Below are positions 57,860 through 64,000 of a stretch of 64,000 bases of DNA, piece by piece; positions within the stretch are counted from its first letter, which is position 1; every line of letters begins with the position of its first letter. The notes under the pieces were generated by a model. It searched no databases. It had not been told where the DNA came from and saw only the letters and a program-made list of their open reading frames with translations. The translations under genes and the position numbers were made by a program. The stretch comes from Neolewinella maritima (GTDB lineage: Bacteria > Bacteroidota > Bacteroidia > Chitinophagales > Saprospiraceae): positions 496,001-560,000 of the forward strand of contig NZ_CAKLPZ010000001.1 in assembly GCF_923081025.1 (NCBI RefSeq), read 5' to 3'.

Positions 57860-58693
57860 CTAGCGGCCGCTACGCGCTGCTTCCCAACCATTCAGGATCA
57901 CCTTGCGTTCGGCCCCCCAGCGGTAGCCGCCCGACGTGCCATCGCCCCGGATCACCCGGTGGCAGGGGATGAGGTAGGCGATCGGGTTCTTACCAATGGC
58001 CGTACCTACGGCCCTACTCGCTGTGGGCCTGCCGATCGCCTGGGCCAGATCGCCATACGCTACGGCTTCCCCCTCCGGTATGCGCAGCAGGGCTTGCCAG
58101 ACCTGTAGCTGGAAGGGCGTACCCCGCAGGTCTAGTCCGATCGGTCGGGGCGGTGTCGTCTGCTCCTGGAAATACTGGATCACCCGCTCGGTCTGGGGGC
58201 CGGTCCCACTGCGCAGCCGAGCCTCGGGGAAGTGTTGGCGTACCTCTGTTTCCGCTTCCTCGGGTGCGGAGAGAAAGGCCAGGTGGGCGATGCCCCGCGG
58301 TGTTTCTACGGCTACGGCGGGCCCGAAGGAGGTCTCGAAGCCCCGGTACGTCAGTTCCACTCCCGCGTGTTGCCGTGCGAAATCCCCCGGCGAGCAGCCC
58401 GCTACCTTGACGAAGTGATCGTGGAGTCGGCTGCTGCCCGATAGTCCGCCGGCGTAGGCCGTGGCCAGGGTCGAGCGGCCGGCGAGCAGGGAGGCCTTGG
58501 CGCGCTCGGTGGTCAGGTACTGCAGGTAAGCCTTGGGGGATACGCCGGCCCACTCGGTGAACAGCCGCTGCAGGTGGTACTTGCTCAGGTGTACATGGGC
58601 GGCTACGTCGGCCAGGTCGGGCTGGGCGGACTGCCGGTCGCGCAAGAACGCGATAGCGCGTGCAATGGTCTGGTAGGTAGCGGAATCGTGCAT
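57860..58693 (-). CDS. AraC-type regulator fused to O6-alkylguanine-DNA alkyltransferase
   Basis: 277 residues. N-terminal AraC helix-turn-helix (~5-108, with LADVAAHVHLSKYHLQRLFTEWAGVSPKAYL) and C-terminal Ogt domain (~115-273) with the acceptor Cys244 in IPCHRVI, plus GTPFQLQVWQALLRIPEGE and ASRAVGTA. Removes O6-methyl groups from guanine and probably regulates its own transcription, like a short Ada lacking the N-terminal zinc/methyl-phosphotriester domain. The start is fixed by the promoter immediately upstream. Confidence 0.93.
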   Translation of the reverse strand: MHDSATYQTIARAIAFLRDRQSAQPDLADVAAHVHLSKYHLQRLFTEWAGVSPKAYLQYLTTERAKASLLAGRSTLATAYAGGLSGSSRLHDHFVKVAGCSPGDFARQHAGVELTYRGFETSFGPAVAVETPRGIAHLAFLSAPEEAETEVRQHFPEARLRSGTGPQTERVIQYFQEQTTPPRPIGLDLRGTPFQLQVWQALLRIPEGEAVAYGDLAQAIGRPTASRAVGTAIGKNPIAYLIPCHRVIRGDGTSGGYRWGAERKVILNGWEAARSGR

Positions 58694-58697
58694 GCCA

Positions 58698-58705
58698 CAA
58701 AGCTA
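58698..58705 (-). promoter_or_regulatory. -7 promoter element TAGCTTTG
   Basis: Exact TAnnTTTG match on the minus strand, 4 nt upstream of the ATG at 58693. Confidence 0.55.
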
Positions 58706-58709
58706 GCCG

Positions 58710-58726
58710 GGCGGGGCCGCGGGTGC
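58710..58726 (-). repeat. GCACC motif copy
   Basis: Minus strand GCACCCGCGGCCCCGCC, 4 nt upstream of the -7 element; the closest motif-promoter pair in the window. Confidence 0.6.
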
Positions 58727-58761
58727 AATCCGAATCTTGCTAAGGCGGTGCGGGCGCGCGG

Positions 58762-59136
58762 CTAGGCCAGGGCGCTACCGATCAGGAAGAAGGCGACGAG
58801 CAGCACGACGCAGCCGGCCAGGATGAGGCGCGTCTTTTCGATGCGGCTCTGGCTGGCGCGCTGCGACTTGCGCAGGTCGTTGAGGGGCGTCTGTGCGTCG
58901 TGGTTGATGCGGCAGCTGTAGTCGTAGTGATTGCCACCGGTGTGATCGATGGATACCTCGCACAGCTCCTGATCCAGGAAGACGGAGTAGGTCTTGGATT
59001 CGCGAACCTCGAAGTCGATGGTCACCACCTTATCGTTGCAGTGCAGGACGACGTGCTGCGTCTTATCCCCGTGGAAGAGACCGAGCTTGTAGTTGGTGCC
59101 CTGGTGGCCGGTTATGTTCCACGCATACTGTGGCAT
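58762..59136 (-). CDS. Tail-anchored protein of unknown function
   Basis: 124 residues from ATG 59136 (MPQYAWNITGHQGTNYKLGLFHGDK). N-terminal beta domain (VVLHCNDKVVTIDFEV, YSVFLDQELCEVSIDHTGGNHYDYSCRI), a charged linker, and a C-terminal helix (TRLILAGCVVLLVAFFLIGSALA) that anchors it. Cytosolic body probably. No family recognised. Confidence 0.65.
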   Translation of the reverse strand: MPQYAWNITGHQGTNYKLGLFHGDKTQHVVLHCNDKVVTIDFEVRESKTYSVFLDQELCEVSIDHTGGNHYDYSCRINHDAQTPLNDLRKSQRASQSRIEKTRLILAGCVVLLVAFFLIGSALA

Positions 59137-59221
59137 AAGGAGTGGCCGCGGGCCATTTTGTAGGAGCAATTAAGGTACCCCAAGATTTCTGTTTTTTGGC
59201 AATTTTAACACTCCCCCCGGG

Positions 59222-59989
59222 CTAGGGTAGGGGGCCTACGTCTTTATGCAACAGGGCAGACACATCGAGCCCCGGCCAGTCCCCCACTACGTCGAGCAGC
59301 CGGAAGCGGGTGAACAGCTCCTCGCGGTACCAGCCGCGCGCCCGGGTGAGTTGTACGACCTCCTTGTGGTGAGTGCTGGAGTAGGCAAATTCGGTCATGG
59401 CCGCACCGCTGGTCCACAGGCTGAAGGTGGCCTGCATGAAGACCGGATACTCCCCGATACCGATACTGAGCAGCCGCTCGGGCCGCCCGTAGACCGAGGC
59501 GCTGGTGCGGGGCACGTAGCGCCAGAAATCGGGCAGCTTATGGGGGTAGATCGTAGCGCGGGTGATCACGGCTACCGGCGCGTGCTTGTCGTAGTCCTCC
59601 GGACGGGGGGTGAACGGATTACCACCTCCCCACTCCCCGTGCGTCAGGGTGGCCTGCAGGTAGAAGGTGACGCGGTCGCGGCTGTGGGCCCGCGCATCGG
59701 CGTACCAGGGGTGGTTGGCGAAGAAATCCTCCGCCGCGCTGCGCTCCGTCCAGTGGCCGACCAGGGCGTACACCCCCCAGTTGGGCGCCACGCTGAAGCC
59801 ATTGCCGCCGCCGCTGCCCATCATGCGGTGGAAGGTCAGGCCCGGCGTACCGGCCAGGCGGGCGTGGGCCAGCTGCATCTGGGACAGGGCCCAGAAGCGG
59901 TTGCGCAGGCCGGAATAGTCGAAGAGCGTGAGGGTAGTAATGCCGGGATTCTTTAGCCAGCAAACCGAGGGGGTGGGGGAACCGTTCAA
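59222..59989 (-). CDS. CrtA-like (spheroidene monooxygenase family) protein
   Basis: 255 residues with a TTG start at 59989; no ATG or GTG exists that keeps the family start ITTLTLFDYSGLRNRFWALSQM. NPGIT..., GLTFHRMMGSGGGNGFSVAPNWGVYALVGHW and ATIYPHKLPDFWRYVPRTSASV are the family pattern. CrtA introduces keto groups at C2 of carotenoids, and relatives occur in pigmented Bacteroidota. No other carotenoid gene is in the window, so the substrate is inferred. Divergent from the alpha/beta hydrolase. Confidence 0.8.
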   Translation of the reverse strand: MNGSPTPSVCWLKNPGITTLTLFDYSGLRNRFWALSQMQLAHARLAGTPGLTFHRMMGSGGGNGFSVAPNWGVYALVGHWTERSAAEDFFANHPWYADARAHSRDRVTFYLQATLTHGEWGGGNPFTPRPEDYDKHAPVAVITRATIYPHKLPDFWRYVPRTSASVYGRPERLLSIGIGEYPVFMQATFSLWTSGAAMTEFAYSSTHHKEVVQLTRARGWYREELFTRFRLLDVVGDWPGLDVSALLHKDVGPLP

Positions 59990-60035
59990 AAAAAAGTCGG
60001 CCTATACTGCCCGCGAAAGTGTAATTTCCGCCCTG

Positions 60036-60821
60036 ATGGAGTTGAAAATGAAGAAAGAGGGTAAGTTCGAGTACCTGGAAACGGGGGGGCCGGGCGAAGT
60101 CCTGCTTCTACTCCACGGCCTGTTCGGGGGCTTAAGCAATTTCGGGGCGCAGATCGAGGCCTTCCGCGGCCGCTACAACGTCGTGCTGCCCACCCTGCCG
60201 ATGTTTTCCCTGCCCCTGCGCAAGGTTTCCCTGGCCGGACTGGTCGACCACGTAGCCGACTTCGTAGAGTACAAGCAATTCACCAACCTGCACCTGATGG
60301 GCAACAGCCTGGGCGGGCACGTCGGTATCCTCTACGCCCTCGACCGGCCCGACCGCGTAGCCTCCATTACGCTGGCCGGCAGCAGCGGACTCTTCGAAAG
60401 CGCCATGGGTAACAGCTTTCCGCCGCGCGGCAACTACGAGTTTATTAAGAACAAGGTGGAAACTACCTTCTACGATCCCGCCACCTCCACTAAGGCGCTG
60501 GTCGACGAGGTGTACGACACGGTCAATGACCGCAACAAGGGACTACGGATCGTGATGACGGCCAAGTCCGCCGTACGCCACAACCTGGCCCACAAACTGC
60601 ACGACATCGTAGCGCCGACGCTGCTCGTCTGGGGCAAGCAGGACGCCATCACGCCCCCCTTCGTCGGGGAGCAGTTCGAGGAGCTCATCCCCGACGCCGA
60701 GCTACACTTCATTGATGAGTGTGCCCATGCGCCAATGATGGAGCGCCCCAGGGAGTTCAACCGACTGCTCGGCAACTTCCTGGAGCGCGTAAGTAGTAGT
60801 AGCGTAGCCCGCCGGGCCTAG
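60036..60821 (+). CDS. Alpha/beta hydrolase
   Basis: 261 residues from ATG 60036 (MELKMKKEGKFEYLETGGPGEVLLLLHGLFGG). Nucleophile elbow GNSLGGH (Ser), oxyanion HGLFGG, acid in LLVWGKQDAITPP and His in DECAHAPMMERP complete the triad. No signal peptide. The MEKEG-like N-terminus and FPPRGNYEFIK loop are like a common Bacteroidota group of unknown substrate. Its stop overlaps that of the convergent subtilisin gene in CTAG. Confidence 0.9.
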   Translation: MELKMKKEGKFEYLETGGPGEVLLLLHGLFGGLSNFGAQIEAFRGRYNVVLPTLPMFSLPLRKVSLAGLVDHVADFVEYKQFTNLHLMGNSLGGHVGILYALDRPDRVASITLAGSSGLFESAMGNSFPPRGNYEFIKNKVETTFYDPATSTKALVDEVYDTVNDRNKGLRIVMTAKSAVRHNLAHKLHDIVAPTLLVWGKQDAITPPFVGEQFEELIPDAELHFIDECAHAPMMERPREFNRLLGNFLERVSSSSVARRA

Positions 60822-62320
60822 CGCGTCGCCTGGTCCGCGTCGATGACGCCCCAACCGAAATCACCATCCCGACTGGGATAGAAGTTCGCGGCCCGCTTCA
60901 TGCGGTCCAGCACCTGCTCGCGGCTCTGCGAAGGATCGGTACCCCACACCAGGGCGGCAATACCGGCCGTAGTAGCCGTAGCGGCGCTCGACCCACTGAC
61001 GTAGCCGGGCTGGTTACTCTCCCGACTCAGGGTCAGGCTGACGCGCTCGTCGTCCTCGCGGCGCTGCATGACTACGGCAAAGTCGACCTTGCTGCCGTCG
61101 TGGCAGATGTCGCAGCGATCGAAGGGCGTACCCGAGCGGATACCGGTCACGGCCACCGTCTCGTCCATACTGGCGGGGAAGATGACGCCGTACCAGCTGG
61201 TCCAGGAGAAGCTGGTGCCGGCGGCGGCCAGGATCAGCTTGCCGCGGTTGTGGGCGTAGCGCACACCGTCCTCCACCGTACCGCTGCTGAACACATCGCC
61301 GATGGACATACTGATCACCTGCGTCCCCGCACTGTTTCCGGCAATGACCAGGGCATCCCTCACGCCGCGCTTTTCCTTGCTGGCGTTGATGACCACGTCA
61401 CTGGCGGCGCGGATAGCGAGCAGGTCGCTGCGGTAGGCCACCCCTACGGTACTGCCGTTGCCGTTGCGCGGGGCGGTGGCTACACCGGCCATTTGGGTAC
61501 CGTGACCACACTGGTCGTCGGGCCCATCGGTACGGCTACTCCACCAGCTGGGCTGGTAAACACCCAGACGTGTTAGGGCGCGGCCGCTGCCGAAGGTGCC
61601 GTTGAGTTCATTCTGCTCGGGGTAGGTGCCGGAATCGATGATACACACGCCGATGTCCTCGCCCTGACTACGCTCCCAAGCCTGCTCGATGTTCATGTAG
61701 CGGTAGTTCCAGGGCACCTTGGCGCCGGGGGATACGGTGGTGTAGTCGGCCGCGGGCACGGCGCTGGGGGCCGCCTCTCCGCAGCCGCTGCCGGACCGCA
61801 GTTGCACCTCCTGCAGCGTATAGTTACTGGGTTCCAGGTAACGGACGTCCGCCCGCTGCCGAAACTCGGCCAGCACCTCCGGGTGCAGGATCCGGATCTC
61901 CAGGATGGGCAGTACGCCGTCATCCGGGGCTACGAAGAGCTCCGCCTCGGTCACGGTCTTGCCGGTATGGCGGGCGGTGGCGGCCAGCAGATCGCTGACC
62001 AGTTCGTCGCGGGTCTGCAGCCAGGCGCCGGCGGTCACGTCGATGGTGTGGATCTGCGCATTGAGGTCGGTAAAGCCGGCCGGCTGGTAGCCGAGCACGG
62101 CTTGGTGGTCGCTGAGGCGCAGGGCGGACCAGACGGTCGCCACGTCGGCCGCGTTCCAGTCGAACACCTCGTCGGTGGTCTGCAGGTGAGTCTCTACGCG
62201 GGCATTGAGTGCGCTACGGGTGAGGGGGGTACTGGTGGTAGTTTCGGGTTGCAGCTCCCCGGTCTGGCAACCGGTGAATAGGAGCGAAAGGAGAAGGGCT
62301 AGGGGTAAAAGTCGCTGCAT
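60818..62320 (-). CDS. S8 (subtilisin-like) peptidase lipoprotein
   Basis: 500 residues from ATG 62320 (MQRLLPLALLLSLLFTGCQTGE), lipoprotein signal with lipobox FTGC18. Residues ~30-175 form a propeptide-like region. The catalytic triad is D229 (CIIDSGTYP), H273 (CGHGTQMAG) and S445 (GYVSGSSAATATTAGIA). Paired cysteines (about C226, C271, C403 and C406 in DRCDICHDG) suggest disulfides. It is probably a surface or periplasmic protease. Upstream is a GCACC motif. Confidence 0.92.
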   Translation of the reverse strand: MQRLLPLALLLSLLFTGCQTGELQPETTTSTPLTRSALNARVETHLQTTDEVFDWNAADVATVWSALRLSDHQAVLGYQPAGFTDLNAQIHTIDVTAGAWLQTRDELVSDLLAATARHTGKTVTEAELFVAPDDGVLPILEIRILHPEVLAEFRQRADVRYLEPSNYTLQEVQLRSGSGCGEAAPSAVPAADYTTVSPGAKVPWNYRYMNIEQAWERSQGEDIGVCIIDSGTYPEQNELNGTFGSGRALTRLGVYQPSWWSSRTDGPDDQCGHGTQMAGVATAPRNGNGSTVGVAYRSDLLAIRAASDVVINASKEKRGVRDALVIAGNSAGTQVISMSIGDVFSSGTVEDGVRYAHNRGKLILAAAGTSFSWTSWYGVIFPASMDETVAVTGIRSGTPFDRCDICHDGSKVDFAVVMQRREDDERVSLTLSRESNQPGYVSGSSAATATTAGIAALVWGTDPSQSREQVLDRMKRAANFYPSRDGDFGWGVIDADQATR

Positions 62321-62361
62321 GATTGGGATTAGAGGGAGCGCGCCGTACCGATAAGGGCAGG

Positions 62362-62378
62362 GGCGCGTCCGCAGGTGC
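62362..62378 (-). repeat. GCACC motif copy
   Basis: Minus strand GCACCTGCGGACGCGCC preceded by CTTT, 58 nt upstream of the S8 peptidase start and aimed at it. Confidence 0.6.
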
Positions 62379-62737
62379 AAAGGGAGGCGAAGTACCTCGA
62401 AGTGCCTAAAGTAGTCGATTAAACTAGGATTAACAAGGCTAGCCAATCCTTTAGGGTATGCTTAACGGGGTGCAGTGCGGTACGTTTGCTTTTCGATACA
62501 CTGCCGCTGTTGTACCGTGCGTGGGGTGGGCTTGCGCCACCATCAGTCCCTATACCTAGACCGCTCAGACAGAAGTGGACCGCGACAGTCTGCTGCTCGA
62601 CCAGGGCTACGGCAGCAGCCCGCCTACTTTCTAGTAGTAGCTTGTCGGATCGGCTTTTCAAGCTGGAGTGGTCTTATGTGGCCTTAGTAGAAGTGGAATA
62701 TGTACGTTGTCAAGCCGGCATGAGTAGCGCGTTGTGA

Positions 62738-62769
62738 TAGTTTTGTAACACCCCGCCCCGGGAGGCATC
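62738..62769 (+). promoter_or_regulatory. ECF-type promoter of the sigma gene
   Basis: TTTTGTAACAC with GTAAC at 62745-62749, a spacer of 15 nt, then GCATC at 62765-62769. The same pair with identical spacing precedes the gene at 63733. An overlapping TAGTTTTG (62738-62745) matches the housekeeping -7 element, so both sigma types could read it. Confidence 0.65.
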
Positions 62770-62787
62770 TAAGCCAGAAAGATTACC

Positions 62788-63657
62788 ATGCAAAACCCAC
62801 TCTCCACGACGTACAGTGAGGCTGAAAACCGCACGCTCGTCGGGGCCGCCGTAGCTGGCGACCGCCGCGCCCTCGACGCACTGGTCAGCTTGCACCAACC
62901 CTTCATCTACAATGTGGCCTGGAAGATGGTGCACGACCCCCACGACGCGATGGACCTGACCCAGGAAACCCTCCTTAAGGTCATTACCAAGCTGGCGCAG
63001 TTCAACGGGCGGTCGAGTTTCCGGACCTGGCTGTACCGCATTGTGATGAATGAATTCCTGATGGGGAAGCGGCGTAAGGGTGAGGAGGCCTTTAGTTCCT
63101 TCGCCGATTACGGGGCCAGACTCGACGCCGTTCCCGATGCAGAGCTTACCCGGGAGGAGGAGATCGAACAGGAGGAACTGAGCCGGGAGATGCAGGTGCG
63201 CTGTATGTCGGGCATGCTGATGTGCCTGACGCGCGAGCAGCGCCTGATCTACATCCTGGGCGATAGCTTCGGGATCGATCATAAGGTCGGGGCGGATATC
63301 TTCGGTATCAGTCCGCAGAATTTTCGCGTCCGGCTGCACCGTACCCGCAAGGAGTTGTACAACTACATGAACAACAAATGCGGACTGGTCAACCGGGCCA
63401 ACCCCTGCCGCTGTCCCAAAAAAGCGCGCACCCTCAAGCAGATGGGGGCCCTGGATGAGGACAATCTATTATTCAGCCGCGGATACAGATCCAAGATCGC
63501 TACCTACGTCACCGCGAACTACGCCGAGGCGGGAGAGGCCTTCAGTGAAAAGTACACGGAGCTGTTCCGCGATCACCCAGCGCGGGAGGAGTTCGACAAG
63601 CGTACGGCCGTCTCAGAGATCATCGATAACGACGAACTGATGAAGTATTTTGAATAA
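62788..63657 (+). CDS. ECF-like RNA polymerase sigma factor with cysteine-containing C-terminal extension
   Basis: 289 residues. Region 2 includes FIYNVAWKMVHDPHDAMDLTQETLLKVI and FNGRSSFRTWLYRIVMNEFL; region 4 has LTREQRLIYILGDSFGIDHKVGADIFGISPQNFRVRLHRTRKEL. After region 4 an extra ~90 residues contain C198, C207 and C209 (NNKCGLV, NPCRC), which could bind metal or sense redox state. No anti-sigma gene is present within the window, so this extension may act as a built-in regulator (inference). The likely target is the SRPBCC gene that follows. Confidence 0.9.
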   Translation: MQNPLSTTYSEAENRTLVGAAVAGDRRALDALVSLHQPFIYNVAWKMVHDPHDAMDLTQETLLKVITKLAQFNGRSSFRTWLYRIVMNEFLMGKRRKGEEAFSSFADYGARLDAVPDAELTREEEIEQEELSREMQVRCMSGMLMCLTREQRLIYILGDSFGIDHKVGADIFGISPQNFRVRLHRTRKELYNYMNNKCGLVNRANPCRCPKKARTLKQMGALDEDNLLFSRGYRSKIATYVTANYAEAGEAFSEKYTELFRDHPAREEFDKRTAVSEIIDNDELMKYFE

Positions 63658-63667
63658 GGTGGGCCGG

Positions 63668-63697
63668 CTTTTGTAACACCCGCCCCCCTCCCGCATC
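63668..63697 (+). promoter_or_regulatory. ECF-type promoter before the SRPBCC gene
   Basis: TTTTGTAACAC, with GTAAC at 63673-63677, 15-nt spacer and GCATC at 63693-63697, matching the sigma gene's promoter in both halves and in spacing. Confidence 0.65.
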
Positions 63698-63732
63698 CAA
63701 TCGGTGAGCGCAAGCACAAAAGCGCTAGTACT

Positions 63733-64000
63733 ATGGAAATCAAAAGAACGTTCACCGTTGACCGACCCATCGAAAAAGTCTGGGACGTGCTTGGCAACGA
63801 CTTCGGTGGGGCCGCTAAGTGGGCTACCGGACTCTACCACTCCGAAGGCTACGGCGCTCCGCAACTCGCCGGTGCCAGCTGTAACAACCGCGCCTGCGAC
63901 ACCAATCAGGGTAAGATCAAAGAGGTCATCCGGGTTTTCGACGTCGACAATCATCACCTGGCATACGCAGTCATCGAGGGCTTCCCGGGCTTCGTTAAAT
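63733..64000 (+). CDS. SRPBCC family protein, 3' end cut by the window
   Basis: 89 residues visible, open to the end. MEIKRTFTVDRPIEKVWDVLGNDFGGAAKWATGLYHSEGYG is a START/polyketide cyclase-like N-terminus, followed by VIRVFDVDNHHLAYAVIEGFP. It is 75 bp after the ECF sigma gene and has the same promoter type, so is likely its regulon member. Contains two cysteines (SCNNRAC). Ligand unknown. Confidence 0.85.
   Translation, partial: MEIKRTFTVDRPIEKVWDVLGNDFGGAAKWATGLYHSEGYGAPQLAGASCNNRACDTNQGKIKEVIRVFDVDNHHLAYAVIEGFPGFVK

Larger units (their letters stand above)
62321..62787. other. Gap with promoters and one motif copy, no gene seen
   Basis: 467 bp between divergent starts (S8 peptidase and the ECF sigma). 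It has the GCACC motif at 62362-62378 and the sigma-factor promoter pair at 62738-62769. Short open frames on both strands of up to 83 codons have no protein character. Confidence 0.5.

Overview
This window is a stretch of ordinary chromosome from a GC-rich member of the Bacteroidota. The evidence is the recurring TAnnTTTG promoter -7 element a short distance upstream of many genes, and a set of families typical of the phylum (DUF5916, DUF6089, DUF6702, DUF2807 'head GIN', M56 metallopeptidase with BlaI regulator, DUF547, Gfo/Idh with DUF1080). The high GC content and this combination suggest Saprospiria, perhaps a Lewinella-like marine bacterium; that placement is inference. There is no rRNA, CRISPR array, phage or recognisable insertion sequence, and one tRNA-Met gene.

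Left part (1-9.2 kb): the end of a DUF5916 outer-membrane protein, a DUF6089 beta-barrel protein, a small GxxExxY gene framed by 30-nt inverted repeats, pyrD, a universal stress protein, a DNA polymerase III delta-prime subunit (holB), a RicT/PSP1 protein and dihydrolipoyl dehydrogenase. From 9.2 to 23.7 kb nearly everything lies on the minus strand: a conserved small membrane protein, mutL, two rhomboid proteases, an exonuclease/endonuclease/phosphatase membrane protein, then a run of exported proteins (CHASE2, FecR-like, caspase-TPR, a second caspase, a TPR protein, an M48-type zinc peptidase). This run looks like an envelope-localised sensor and protease-cascade system and is the most unusual gene set in the window.

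Middle (23.8-44 kb): a BlaI-M56 regulatory pair with a clear palindromic operator candidate, a DUF6702-MoxR ATPase pair, metF, tRNA-Met, a DUF547 lipoprotein, a sugar-oxidation cluster (Gfo/Idh/MocA, PD40, DUF1080), a second complete DUF5916 protein, a GAF histidine kinase, the rplM-rpsI-rpsB-tsf operon ended by a textbook terminator, a PLP enzyme, a family-2 glycosyltransferase and a polyprenyl synthase. Right part (44-64 kb): a PdeM-like phosphoesterase, several unknown small genes, a cluster of three related membrane proteins around an MpaB/DUF2236 oxygenase, purF, an M16 peptidase, a PQQ-type sugar dehydrogenase, an AraC-Ogt repair protein, a CrtA-like monooxygenase, an alpha/beta hydrolase, a subtilisin lipoprotein, and an ECF sigma factor whose promoter shares its sequence and spacing with the promoter of the next (SRPBCC) gene.

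Beyond genes, four repeat families stand out: a 17-nt motif GCACCYGCGRCCSCGCC in 11 places (9 intergenic, usually just upstream of a gene and pointing towards it); a modular short repeat arranged as two opposing arms at 4.1 kb and 27.3-27.6 kb; GGTAGTTCTGTAGT hairpins at 53.0 and 56.6 kb; and the inverted repeats around the GxxExxY gene.
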